Positions 16,374 through 24,664 of a stretch of DNA of 45,771 bases are shown here, piece by piece. A program made the position numbers and the translations under genes. The stretch covers positions 1 to 45,771 of the forward strand of contig WHST01000042.1 of NCBI GenBank assembly GCA_009379955.1, read 5' to 3'. This DNA comes from Streptosporangiales bacterium. Its GTDB lineage: Bacteria; Actinomycetota; Actinomycetes; Streptosporangiales; WHST01. Positions within the stretch are counted from its first letter, which is position 1, and each line of letters opens with the position of its first letter. The notes below the pieces were generated by a model. The model ran no database searches, was not told the origin of the DNA, and saw only the letters and a list, made by a program, of their open reading frames with translations.

Positions 16374-18730
16374 ATCCGTGGGAACTCTCCTACACCGGCT
16401 ACGACCCCGCCTCCGAGCGCACGCGCGAGGCGTTGTGCACGCTGGGCAACGGCTACTTCGCGACCCGAGGCGCGGCGCCGGAGAGCAGGGCGGGCTCGAC
16501 ACACTACCCCGGCACCTACATCGCCGGGTGCTATGACCGGCAGGTCTCGTCGGTGGCGGGCGGCGGCTCGGTGGAGAACGAAGACCTCGTCAACGTCCCC
16601 AACTGCCTCTGCCTGACCTTCCGCATCGACGGGGGCGACTGGTTCGACCTCGATCGCTGGGTGGTCCTCGACACGCGCCAGGTCCTCCAGCTGCGTGGAG
16701 GCGTGCTTCGCCGCATGGTCCGGGTGGACGACGGCTCCGGTCGCGTGACCCGGGTCGAGCAACGTCGCCTGGTCTCGATGCACGACCGCCATCTCGCGGC
16801 GCTGGAGTCGATGATCATCCCCGAGAACTGGTCAGGAACACTGGAGGTGCGGTCGTCACTCGACGGTCGCATCGTGAACTCCGGTGTCGAGCGCTACCTA
16901 GCACTGCAACGAGGCCATCTGGAAGTCGCCGAGACCTTCTCCGGCGACGACATCGCCGCATTGCGAACCAGGACGCTGGCTTCGCGCACCGAGATCGTCC
17001 TTGCCGCGCGCACGCGGGTGAACGGCACCCGCGTCAACGATGCGACCTTCCACACGGACTCGGGACTGGTCGACCATTTCCTGACGATGGACGCAACCCA
17101 GGGACGGGCACTGGTCGTCGAGAAGGTCGCCGCGGTCTTCACCTCCCGCGATCCGGCCGTCGCGGAACCGTTGTCCGCGGCCAGGGACCTGGCACGTAGC
17201 GCATCGGGCTTCGGCATCTTGCTGAACGAACACGTCGAAGCCTGGGGCCGACTGTGGCGGCGACACCGCATCGAGGTCGACGACACCGAGGTGCAGCGCA
17301 CCCTCAACCTGTATACGTTCCACCTGCTCCAGACCCTGTCTCCCCACACCACCGACCTCGACGTCGGAGTGCCGGCCCGTGGGCTGCACGGGGAGGCGTA
17401 CCGCGGGCACGTCTTCTGGGACGAGCTCTTCGTCCTGCCGCTGCTCAGCCTGCGCTCTCCCGAGATCAGCCGCGCACTCCTGATCTACCGATGGCGACGC
17501 CTGCCGCAGGCGCGCATCGCTGCCGCACGCTGCGGAAAGCGTGGCGCAATGTTCCCGTGGCAGAGCGGCAGTGACGGACGTGAGGAGAGCCAGTCGTTCC
17601 ACCTCAACCCTCTGTCGGGGCGCTGGCTACCCGATCACTCCCGGCTGCAGCGCCATGTCGGTCTCGCGATCGCCTACAACGTCTGGCAGTACTACGACGC
17701 CACGGCGGACGACGCGTTCCTCATCGAGTACGGAGCCGAGCTCCTCCTGGACACGGCGCGCTACTTCGCCGACCTGGCGACGTACGACGAAACTCGAGAG
17801 CGATACGAGATCCACGGTGTCATGGGCCCTGACGAGTATCACGATGCCTACCCTGGCGCGAGCGAGGCCGGACTGCGTAACAACGCCTACACCAACGTCA
17901 TGACGGCGTGGCTGATGCGGAAGGCTCTGGACGTCCTCTCGATCCTGCCGATGTGGCGCCGCCGAGAGCTGTGCGAGAAGCTGGCGCTGAGCGATGCGGA
18001 GATCGAGAGGTTCGACCACGTCAGCCACCGCCTCGTCGTCCCGTTTCACGACGGCGTGGTCAGCCAGTTCGCAGGTTACGAAGACCTTGCCGAGCTCGAC
18101 TGGGATCGTTACCGCGAACGTTACGGTGACATCCGCCGGCTCGACCGCATCCTGGAGGCCGAAGGGGACTCACCCAACGCCTACAAGGCGTCAAAGCAGG
18201 CAGATGCGCTGATGCTTTTCTATCTCCTGTCCGCCGAGGAGTTCAGTGAGATCCTCGGCAGGCTCGGCTACACCTACGATGCTGATCTGATCCCCAGGAC
18301 GGTCGACTACTACCTGGCACGGACGACCCACGGGTCGAGCCTCAGCGCGGTCGTCCACGCCTGGGTGCTCTCTCGCACCGATCGCGAGTCGTCGTGGCAT
18401 CACTTCCTCGAGGTCCTGCATGGTGAGCTCGCCACCGTCGGAGGGACGACCGCCGAGGGGATCCATCTCGGCGCCATGGCAGGGGCACTCGATCTCGCGC
18501 AGCGGTGCTACGGAGGGCTGCGTCTCCACGAGAACCGGGTCCACCTGCATCCCTGTCTGCCCCGAGAGCTCGGGGAGCTGAGCTTCGGACTGCGCTTCCA
18601 TGCGCGGTGGGAGCTGCGGGTGCGATGTGACGGAGAAGGTATCGAGGTCACGGGCCAGCAGGACTCCACCGCGGTGCCCGTCGTGGTGGACGGTGCGGTA
18701 CCCCTCGACTTCCGTGTCCAGCTCACCTGA
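16370..18730 (+). CDS. Glycoside hydrolase family 65 disaccharide phosphorylase (trehalose/kojibiose/maltose type)
   Basis: A 786-residue GH65 enzyme, which splits an alpha-glucoside with inorganic phosphate to beta-glucose 1-phosphate and glucose. The N-terminal beta-sandwich starts WELSYTGYDPASERTREALCTLGNGYFATRGA. The (alpha/alpha)6 barrel carries the general acid Glu489 in VMGPDEYHDAY. The phosphate-binding parts are KQADALMLFYLL and THGSSLSAVVHAW. The ATG overlaps the HAD stop (ATGA), so phosphorylase and mutase are made together. Whether the substrate is trehalose, kojibiose, nigerose or maltose cannot be read from sequence. Trehalose is a reasonable guess, as actinobacteria store it. 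Hydrolase activity is unlikely given the conserved phosphate site. Confidence 0.92.
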   Translation: MNPWELSYTGYDPASERTREALCTLGNGYFATRGAAPESRAGSTHYPGTYIAGCYDRQVSSVAGGGSVENEDLVNVPNCLCLTFRIDGGDWFDLDRWVVLDTRQVLQLRGGVLRRMVRVDDGSGRVTRVEQRRLVSMHDRHLAALESMIIPENWSGTLEVRSSLDGRIVNSGVERYLALQRGHLEVAETFSGDDIAALRTRTLASRTEIVLAARTRVNGTRVNDATFHTDSGLVDHFLTMDATQGRALVVEKVAAVFTSRDPAVAEPLSAARDLARSASGFGILLNEHVEAWGRLWRRHRIEVDDTEVQRTLNLYTFHLLQTLSPHTTDLDVGVPARGLHGEAYRGHVFWDELFVLPLLSLRSPEISRALLIYRWRRLPQARIAAARCGKRGAMFPWQSGSDGREESQSFHLNPLSGRWLPDHSRLQRHVGLAIAYNVWQYYDATADDAFLIEYGAELLLDTARYFADLATYDETRERYEIHGVMGPDEYHDAYPGASEAGLRNNAYTNVMTAWLMRKALDVLSILPMWRRRELCEKLALSDAEIERFDHVSHRLVVPFHDGVVSQFAGYEDLAELDWDRYRERYGDIRRLDRILEAEGDSPNAYKASKQADALMLFYLLSAEEFSEILGRLGYTYDADLIPRTVDYYLARTTHGSSLSAVVHAWVLSRTDRESSWHHFLEVLHGELATVGGTTAEGIHLGAMAGALDLAQRCYGGLRLHENRVHLHPCLPRELGELSFGLRFHARWELRVRCDGEGIEVTGQQDSTAVPVVVDGAVPLDFRVQLT

Positions 18731-18762
18731 AGCAGCCACCTTCGTTGTCCCGCGGAGCCAGG

Positions 18763-18798
18763 TGGACGAAGGTCACGCGCAGTCCAGGCCTAAGCCAC
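18763..18798. promoter_or_regulatory. Weak tandem DosR-like boxes upstream of CBS-BON
   Basis: TGGACG-AA-GGTCAC at 18763-18776 and CAGGCC-TA-AGCCAC at 18785-18798 are again 22 bp apart, ending 47 bp before the ATG at 18846. Each half is degenerate. The call rests mainly on the spacing rule shared with the stronger promoters of this window. Confidence 0.4.
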
Positions 18799-18845
18799 TG
18801 ACCTCTCTTCGGAGATCGTCATAGCGTGAGGTCGGAGGGATGACA

Positions 18846-19520
18846 ATGAGACGTTTGAAGATCCGCGACTTCATGACGAAGGACGTGGCGACCGTTCCGC
18901 TCGATGCACCGTTCGCATCCATCGCGCGCCTGCTGGTCGAGCGCCGCATCAACTCCGCGCCCGTGGTCGACAGAATCGGCCACGTGTGCGGGATGGTCTC
19001 GATGAGCGACCTGCTCCACAAGGAGGGGAACCGTGACGACCCGGAGAATACGTTCGCGTTCGCCCACAGCACGCGGGTGTCCCACGCCAAGGGGGCTGCC
19101 ACGACGGCTGCGAAGTTGATGACCGCACCTGCGATCGAGGTCGGACCTGACGTCAGCGTCGTCAGTGCTGCCAAGCTGATGGCCCGCAAGCGGGTGAAGC
19201 AGCTGCCCGTGGTCGAGGGCGGCACGCTCGTGGGAATCGTCACGAGATCCGACCTCGTGCGAGCCTTCCTGCGGCCCGACGACGATATCCGTGACGACGT
19301 CGAAGCGGAGTTCATCGCCCACCGCTCTGTATGGTCTCGCCTTGACGGCATCACCGTGGAGGTGGACAACGGTGTCGTCATGCTCACGGGTGACGTCGAG
19401 CGCAGAAGTGAACTGGTCACGGCCGTCAAGCTCGCGTCCAGGATCGAGGGTGTCGTCGACGTGCGGCCCGATCTCACATATTCCTTCGACGACACGGTCC
19501 CCGTGTATCCGGGCTTCTGA
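18846..19520 (+). CDS. CBS-CBS-BON domain protein
   Basis: A 224-residue protein: CBS1 about residues 5-60 (MTKDVATVPLDAPFASIARL ... SAPVVDRIGHVCGMVSMSDLL), CBS2 about 90-148 (MTAPAIEVGPDVSVVSAAKL ... QLPVVEGGTLVGIVTRSDLV), BON about 155-215 (ITVEVDNGVVMLTGDVERRS). It is the third CBS-BON paralogue here. I place the start at ATG 18846, with GGAGGG six bases upstream; the ATG at 18840 is too close to that site. It stands alone between the GH65 gene and a strong terminator, so it probably forms its own unit. Confidence 0.92.
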   Translation: MRRLKIRDFMTKDVATVPLDAPFASIARLLVERRINSAPVVDRIGHVCGMVSMSDLLHKEGNRDDPENTFAFAHSTRVSHAKGAATTAAKLMTAPAIEVGPDVSVVSAAKLMARKRVKQLPVVEGGTLVGIVTRSDLVRAFLRPDDDIRDDVEAEFIAHRSVWSRLDGITVEVDNGVVMLTGDVERRSELVTAVKLASRIEGVVDVRPDLTYSFDDTVPVYPGF

Positions 19521-19525
19521 AGCGC

Positions 19526-19581
19526 ACCCGTGAACGGCACCCTCACCGTGCCCTGACACGGTGAGGGTGCCGTTCACGGGT
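19526..19581. terminator. Very strong hairpin with 25-bp perfect stem
   Basis: Bases 19526-19550 are the exact reverse complement of 19557-19581, with a 6-base loop CCCTGA. It starts 5 bp after the CBS-BON stop. There is no U-run. It should act as a terminator or a 3' end stabiliser; its length is well above that of the other hairpins in this window. Confidence 0.8.
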
Positions 19582-19602
19582 TGCGGCCGCGAGCACCGGT
19601 CA

Positions 19603-19638
19603 GGGTCGGTTGCCGGCAGATGGTGGGACCAACTGCCC
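19603..19638. promoter_or_regulatory. DosR-like box pair upstream of PPOX gene
   Basis: GGGACC-AA-CTGCCC at 19625-19638 has a perfect left half. A weaker GGGTCG-GT-TGCCGG starts 22 bp earlier at 19603. The proximal box ends 35 bp before the ATG at 19674, the same distance as for the ATPase, DUF7455-like and SQR genes. Confidence 0.5.
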
Positions 19639-19673
19639 TGGGTGATGCGCCCTGAGCGCGGGAGCATGGAGAG

Positions 19674-20102
19674 ATGGGGACAGATGGGATCCACACTCTG
19701 AGCCGGGCGGCATGCCTGCGACTGCTGGCGACCGTGCCGGTGGGCCGGTTCGTCTACACGACGGCCGGGCTGCCCGCCATCGTGCCGGTGAACTTCATCG
19801 TGGACTCCGATCGGATCGTCTTTCGCACCAGTGAGGGTGCCAAGCTCGTCGCGGTGCGCGAGGGAACGGTCATCGCCTTCCAGGCCGACGACATCGACTC
19901 GGTGAGCAGATCCGGTTGGTCGGTGACCGTCGTAGGCAAGGCACGGCTCCTCGAGGGTCCGGAGGCGGACAGGTTCCGCAGTGATCTCCTGCGTCCTTGG
20001 GTGGGTGACACCCGCGAAGACGTCGTGGCGATCGACATCACGCTCGTGACCGGTCGTCGAGTCGGTCATGTCGACTCGGAGAGGCTGGACCGGGCCGGCT
20101 GA
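19674..20102 (+). CDS. Pyridoxamine 5'-phosphate oxidase-family flavin/F420-binding protein
   Basis: A 142-residue split-barrel protein related to the C-terminal domain of the XRE fusion at 12166. Shared blocks are CLRLLATVPVGRFVY, IVPVNFIVDSDRIVFRTSEG and GWSVTVVGKARLL. The family includes F420- and FMN-dependent reductases and heme-handling proteins; similar small PPOX proteins belong to the mycobacterial DosR regulon. True pyridoxine-phosphate oxidase activity is unlikely because the protein is short. GGAGAG lies directly before the ATG. It is convergent with the USP at 20164. Confidence 0.9.
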   Translation: MGTDGIHTLSRAACLRLLATVPVGRFVYTTAGLPAIVPVNFIVDSDRIVFRTSEGAKLVAVREGTVIAFQADDIDSVSRSGWSVTVVGKARLLEGPEADRFRSDLLRPWVGDTREDVVAIDITLVTGRRVGHVDSERLDRAG

Positions 20103-20163
20103 GCAAGGCACGTTGCTACCTGGTAGGCCGCTCACGAGGTCCCGTGTCCGCGCACGTCCCTGG

Positions 20164-20604
20164 TCAACCGGGCACGACGACGATGGGGCACTTGGCGTGG
20201 CGGGTCACCGCGGTCACGACCGACGCGTGTCCGAGGTGTGACAGCCATCCGTTGCCACGCGATCCGACGACGACCAACTGTGCGTCCGCGGATCGCCGGA
20301 TCAGCTCCTCCACCGGCGGGGCGCCCACCGCCTCGACCTCGACGTCGATGCCACGCGTCGAGGCGCCGGCGAGTCGAACCCGGTCGAGGAGGACGATCGA
20401 CTCATCCTTGAGAGCCTGCAGGTCGACGTCGTCCATGAAATGGACCGCGGCGCCTGCACCTGAGACCTGCACGCCCACGTGCGAGGGCTCGCAACGGACG
20501 ACCCGAAGCGGTGCGTTCCTCGTGCGAGCTTCGCCGATCGCCCATTCGAGAGCGTGGCGTGAACCTTCGGAGCCGTCGACACCGACGACGACGGGAGCTG
20601 TCAT
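20164..20604 (-). CDS. Universal stress protein, single domain
   Basis: A 146-residue Usp domain: [20 protein letters not shown] at the start, the ATP loop GSRGNGWLSHLGHASVVTAV and the end strand CPIVVVPG. The loop has G-2X-G but the downstream G(S/T) is changed to HAS, so nucleotide binding may be weaker. Its ATG overlaps the stop of the GNAT/ACS gene (ATGA at 20601-20604), so the two are translationally coupled. In mycobacteria a cAMP-regulated GNAT acetylates a USP. This gene pair is consistent with a similar enzyme-substrate link, which is inference. Confidence 0.93.
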   Translation of the reverse strand: MTAPVVVGVDGSEGSRHALEWAIGEARTRNAPLRVVRCEPSHVGVQVSGAGAAVHFMDDVDLQALKDESIVLLDRVRLAGASTRGIDVEVEAVGAPPVEELIRRSADAQLVVVGSRGNGWLSHLGHASVVTAVTRHAKCPIVVVPG

Positions 20605-23354
20605 GACACACGACCTTCCTGAGGCTCGGACGGCGCGCCGGTGCCGAGCGGTGGACGGAGCCGCGGCAACGCCGGGTCGGCGAGGTCGCGGGCGGGGTGG
20701 AGTCGGATCTTCGCGTCGACGATCGCGATGCCGGTCTCGGAAGCGATGACCGGGTTGAGATCGATCTCCGCGACCTGCGGCAGATCGTCCGCGAGACGGC
20801 CCACGCGGAGCAGGAGCCTCTCGACCGCATCGACGTCCACCGGCGTGGTGCCGCGGTAGCCGAAGAGCAGCGGTGAGCCGCGCAGTCCCCGGACCGCGCG
20901 CGCCGTGTCGGCGTCTGTCAGCGGGGTCATCGAGAAGACGTGGTCGGCGAACAGCTCGGTCGAGGTTCCTCCGGTGCCGAGCATGACGAGCGGCCCGAAC
21001 AGCGGATCCTGGCTCACGCCGACGATGAGCTCCACGCCCGGCTTCACCTGCCGCTGGATCAGCACTCCCGGACGATGGAGCCCGGCGAGGACCGGTTCCA
21101 TCTCCTGGTACGCCTCGATGACGGCCGCCGCGTCGTTGATTCCGACCCGGACTCCGCCCACGTCGCTCTTGTGCACGAGTTCCGCGCTGGCGACCTTCAT
21201 CACGACCGGGTACCCGACCCAGTTCGCCGCGTCGACCGCGCTCGTCGCGCCGGACGCGCCGACCGCCTCGACGGTGCTGATCCCATAGCAGTCCAGCAGG
21301 TGGCGGGTGTCGACAGCGTCGAGACGGCAGCCGCCCGGATTCTCCAGCAGCCGCCGGGTCACGAGGTCGCGGGCTTGTTGCGTCCGGACGTTCAGGTCAG
21401 GAACCTCCCCCGGCGCACGCTCGCGCCATGCCACGTAGTCGATGACCGAGGCGAGCGCCTGTGCGGCGTCCTCGGGGAAACCGAAGACGGGAATGGCGTT
21501 GCGGGAACCGGCGATCGGCGGTCTGCCGGCACGTTCCCCGATCATGACGGCCACCACCGGTTTCGCCGCGAGGACGTCCGAGACGGACCCGGCCGCCTGG
21601 GCGAAAGCGTCGCCGTCGAGACCGGGCACGGGAGTGTGCACGGCGACGACGGCGTCGACACCGGGATCGCGTGCGACGTCCTCGAGGACGCTCGCCAGGT
21701 CGGCCGCCGACGCGCCGGAACCCAGGTCGACGGGGTTGGCTGCGCCGGCGACGTCGCGCACCGTGCCGCGGATCTTCGCCGTTGTCGACGGGTCGAGCTC
21801 CGCGAGCTCCACGCCGGCGGCCGCGAGTGCGTCGACGGCGAGGACAGCCGGGCCGCCGCCGTTGCTCACGACGGCCACCCTGCGGCCGCGGGGGAGCTCC
21901 TGGTGCGCGAACAGGCTGGTCACGTGGAGGAAGTGCTCGAGCGAGCGGGCACGAACGACGCCGCACTGCCCGAAGAGCGCGTCCACCGCGGTGTCGGAGG
22001 TCACGGCCGCGGCCGTGTGCCCCGTGGCCGCACGACGGCCGGCCCGGCTCGCGCCGCCCACCAATGCCACCACCGGCTTGTTCCGGCCCACGTGGCGGGC
22101 GAGACGGGAGAACTTCCTCGGATTGCCGAAGGACTCGAGGTACAGCGCGACGACACGGGTCCTGGCGTCGTCGTCGAAGTACATGAGCATGTCGTTGCCG
22201 CTGATGTCTGCCTTGTTGCCGGCCGACACGAATGCGGACAGGCCGATTCCCAGTTCCTCGGCCCGGCGCAGTACGGCGATGCCGACCGCGCCCGACTGGG
22301 TCATGAGCCCCACGGCGCCGGGGATGACTCCCGTGGTCGCGAACGTCGCGTCGAGCCGGACGGCAGGGTCGGTGTTCGCCACACCCAGGCAGTTGGGGCC
22401 CACCAAGCGCATGTCGCCCGCGCGGACGACACGAAGCAGCTCGTCTTGTCGCGCCTGACCCTCGGCACCGGCCTCGGCGAAGCCGGACGACAGCACCACG
22501 ACACTGCGCACTCGCTTGGCGGCGCAGTCGCGGACGACAGGGATCACGGCGTCGGCGGGCACGGCGACGATGGCGAGGTCGACGTCGCCAGGGACGTCCA
22601 GGACCGACCCGTACGACGTCACGCCGTGGATCTCCGCTGCCGAGGGATTCACCGGGTACACCGCTCCGGAGAAGTCACCGTCGACGAGGTTCGTGAACAC
22701 GGTCGCACCAGGAGACCCCGCGCGACGGCTGGCTCCGATGACTGCCACCGACCGTGGCCCGAGGAGGGAGTCGACCGAAGCGACGTCGTTGCGACGCTCG
22801 CGTTCTCCGATCGCCTCCCTGAGACGGTCGGTCAGGTGGACCGGGAACCGCACCTCGACAACCTCGTGGTCACGGGACATGTTGGCGTCGAACCCGGACA
22901 TCCTGATGACGTCGAGCATCGCGCTGTTGGTGGTCAGCTCGCTGGACACGAACTCGCGGATGCCCGAGCGTTCGGCGGCCGCGGCGAGCCGTTCGAGCAG
23001 CAACGTCGCGATCCCCAGGTCGTGCATGTCGTCGGAGACCGCGAACGCCATCTCCGCGGCGCTCTCGGAGACCCGGATCGTGCTGCCCAGCCCGACGATC
23101 TCGTCGTGAACGAGTGCCACGTAAGCCCACGCCTCGCCGGCTTCTGCGTAATGGAACAACCGGTCGACGAACTCGTCCGCGCCGTGAAGCCCGAGGCTGA
23201 AGAACCTCAGGTAACGGCTCCGCTCCGACAAGCCGTGGTGCAAGGCGACGATCGCCTCCCTGTCGATTGATCGCAGGGGCCGGAGCCTGGCGATGACACC
23301 GTTGCGGAGGAGGACGTCGTCCTCGCGCGGCAGGTCCTGCGTCGAAGGGCTCAT
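20601..23354 (-). CDS. GNAT acetyltransferase fused to ADP-forming acyl-CoA synthetase
   Basis: A 917-residue fusion. Residues about 15-175 are a GNAT domain (RLRPLRSIDREAIVALHHGLSERSRYLRFF, acceptor loop DLGIATLLLERL). Residues about 195-640 are the CoA-binding and ligase parts of NDP-forming acetyl-CoA synthetase (SVAVIGASRRAGSPG, GPNCLGVAN, MTQSGAVG). About 700-900 is an ATP-grasp domain (YPVVMKVASAELVHKSDVGGV). His446 in GHTAA matches the phospho-His site, so the ligase may be active. Related Pat proteins acetylate lysines, mainly of acyl-CoA synthetases. Here GNAT is N-terminal, opposite to Salmonella Pat. The start 23354 overlaps the upstream membrane-protein stop, and the downstream USP start overlaps its own stop. 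Confidence 0.9.
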   Translation of the reverse strand: MSPSTQDLPREDDVLLRNGVIARLRPLRSIDREAIVALHHGLSERSRYLRFFSLGLHGADEFVDRLFHYAEAGEAWAYVALVHDEIVGLGSTIRVSESAAEMAFAVSDDMHDLGIATLLLERLAAAAERSGIREFVSSELTTNSAMLDVIRMSGFDANMSRDHEVVEVRFPVHLTDRLREAIGERERRNDVASVDSLLGPRSVAVIGASRRAGSPGATVFTNLVDGDFSGAVYPVNPSAAEIHGVTSYGSVLDVPGDVDLAIVAVPADAVIPVVRDCAAKRVRSVVVLSSGFAEAGAEGQARQDELLRVVRAGDMRLVGPNCLGVANTDPAVRLDATFATTGVIPGAVGLMTQSGAVGIAVLRRAEELGIGLSAFVSAGNKADISGNDMLMYFDDDARTRVVALYLESFGNPRKFSRLARHVGRNKPVVALVGGASRAGRRAATGHTAAAVTSDTAVDALFGQCGVVRARSLEHFLHVTSLFAHQELPRGRRVAVVSNGGGPAVLAVDALAAAGVELAELDPSTTAKIRGTVRDVAGAANPVDLGSGASAADLASVLEDVARDPGVDAVVAVHTPVPGLDGDAFAQAAGSVSDVLAAKPVVAVMIGERAGRPPIAGSRNAIPVFGFPEDAAQALASVIDYVAWRERAPGEVPDLNVRTQQARDLVTRRLLENPGGCRLDAVDTRHLLDCYGISTVEAVGASGATSAVDAANWVGYPVVMKVASAELVHKSDVGGVRVGINDAAAVIEAYQEMEPVLAGLHRPGVLIQRQVKPGVELIVGVSQDPLFGPLVMLGTGGTSTELFADHVFSMTPLTDADTARAVRGLRGSPLLFGYRGTTPVDVDAVERLLLRVGRLADDLPQVAEIDLNPVIASETGIAIVDAKIRLHPARDLADPALPRLRPPLGTGAPSEPQEGRVS

Positions 23355-23791
23355 GCGGCCTTCCCCGTTTCCTGGGTTCGAATTCCGTCGAACAGCACGC
23401 CGAGAAGAACAAGGGCCGGGACACACCACAGCCAGAAGCCCCACCCGAACAACATGAGCGCCAGGTGGAAGGCGATCATCAGAGCCGTGCCCACCAGCCG
23501 GTGGCGCCGCCGACCGAACAGGACGAGGAGTCCTGCCGCGAGCTCGAACGCCGCGAGAGCCAGCATCGGCAGCGTGGCATGCGTGCCGACGACCGTCGAC
23601 CACGCGGATCGGACGAAGGTGAGCAGCGCAGCATCCGCGAACGTCGCGTAGACATGGGGAGCGACGCTGGCGAGGTACACGTGGATGCCTGCGCCGAGGG
23701 CGAACATCCCGCCGAAGAGCACCCTCAGGAACGGCACGCGATGCACCGCCCGGGTGTGCGCTGGACGTGGTCGGTGGTTGGTCGTGGTCAT
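23351..23791 (-). CDS. DoxX-like small integral membrane protein
   Basis: A 146-residue protein with four hydrophobic helices: LRVLFGGMFALGAGIHVYLA, the region around FADAALLTFVRSAW, LALAAFELAAGLLVLFGRRRH and LMIAFHLALMLFGWGFWLWCVPALVLLGVLF. The arrangement resembles DoxX/SURF4-type proteins; function unknown. ATG 23791 has GGAGG seven bases upstream. It is the first gene of the operon with GNAT/ACS and USP (4-bp overlap) and diverges from devR, with a shared DosR box pair. Confidence 0.82.
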   Translation of the reverse strand: MTTTNHRPRPAHTRAVHRVPFLRVLFGGMFALGAGIHVYLASVAPHVYATFADAALLTFVRSAWSTVVGTHATLPMLALAAFELAAGLLVLFGRRRHRLVGTALMIAFHLALMLFGWGFWLWCVPALVLLGVLFDGIRTQETGKAA

Positions 23792-23849
23792 GGATCGTCC
23801 TCCGGTCGTGATGCCCACAACCGTCGCGTGTGCTGAGCCCCGACACCCA

Positions 23850-23885
23850 GTGCCGTTGGTTGGCCTAGACCGGGCCAGAGGTCCC
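23850..23885. promoter_or_regulatory. Tandem DosR-type boxes between devR and DoxX-like operon
   Basis: GGGCCA-GA-GGTCCC at 23872-23885 is strong. GTGCCG-TT-GGTTGG at 23850-23863, exactly 22 bp upstream, is weaker. The proximal box ends 46 bp before the devR ATG and the pair is about 60 bp from the divergent operon start. It implies autoregulation of devR. Confidence 0.68.
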
Positions 23886-23931
23886 TTAACCCTCGACGGG
23901 CGGCGCGCGTACCGTGGCCGGTGTGGAAAAG

Positions 23932-24585
23932 ATGATCACCGTCTTCCTGCTCGACGACCATGAAGTTGTCCGGCAGGGACTCCGTACCGTGCTCGAGCAC
24001 GAGCCCGACATCGAGGTCGTCGGAGAGGCGGAGAACGCGTCGCAGGCACTCGGCCGGGTCCCCGCCCTGCGTCCCGACATCGCGGTCCTCGATGTCCGCC
24101 TCCCGGACGGCGACGGCATCACCGTGTGCCGCGAGCTCCGCGACAGAGTGCCGGGCTTGGCCTGCATCATGCTGACGTCGTTCCCCGACGACGACGCGAT
24201 GATGCAGGCCGTCATGGCCGGTGCATCGGGCTACCTGCTGAAGGAGGTCAGGGGCTCGAAGATCGTCGACGCCGTCCGCGCTGTCGCGCAGGGGAACTCG
24301 CTGCTCGACCCCGTCGCCACCGCGCGGCTGCTCGACAAGCTCCGCGCCGACGCGCACCGCAAGGACCCGCTGGCAGCCCTCACCGCGCAGGAACGCGAGG
24401 TGCTCGCGCTCATCGGCGAAGGCCTCACCAACAGGCAGATCGGCGAACGGCTCTTCCTGGCGGAGAAGACCGTCAAGAACTACATCTCCAACGTCTTCAC
24501 CAAGCTCGGCATACAGCGACGCACCCAGGCCGCCATCTTGGCGACCAAGCTGCAGATGGATCAGGACGAGCACAGCAGAGAGTGA
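23932..24585 (+). CDS. devR: DosR/DevR-type response regulator (NarL/FixJ family)
   Basis: A 217-residue regulator, the same length as mycobacterial DosR and close to it throughout. The receiver begins MITVFLLDDHEVVRQGL, the phospho-acceptor is Asp54 (VLDVRLPDGDG), then LTSF and GASGYLLKEV. The LuxR-type HTH is at about 145-210 (LTAQEREVLALIGEGLTNRQI, recognition helix LAEKTVKNYISNVFTKLG). It likely binds the GGGACC palindromes found across this window under hypoxia. The ATG at 23932 is preferred by family length; GTG codons at 23914 and 23923 are alternatives, and no start has a strong ribosome site. Its presumed kinase is at 27782, not adjacent. Confidence 0.93.
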   Translation: MITVFLLDDHEVVRQGLRTVLEHEPDIEVVGEAENASQALGRVPALRPDIAVLDVRLPDGDGITVCRELRDRVPGLACIMLTSFPDDDAMMQAVMAGASGYLLKEVRGSKIVDAVRAVAQGNSLLDPVATARLLDKLRADAHRKDPLAALTAQEREVLALIGEGLTNRQIGERLFLAEKTVKNYISNVFTKLGIQRRTQAAILATKLQMDQDEHSRE

Positions 24586-24593
24586 CCGTGGCC

Positions 24594-24628
24594 GGTCCCT
24601 TCGACCGGCTTCGCGGGACCTAGGCCCC
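24594..24628. promoter_or_regulatory. DosR-type boxes upstream of the P-type ATPase
   Basis: GGGACC-TA-GGCCCC at 24615-24628 is strong; GGTCCC-TT-CGACCG at 24594-24607, 21 bp earlier, is a fair second copy. The proximal box ends 36 bp before the ATPase ATG. That leaves room for only a short leader, which agrees with the lack of a clear ribosome-binding site. Confidence 0.68.
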
Positions 24629-24664
24629 TGCACCGAAACGGGTGCTCGCCGCGATCGTCGGTGC

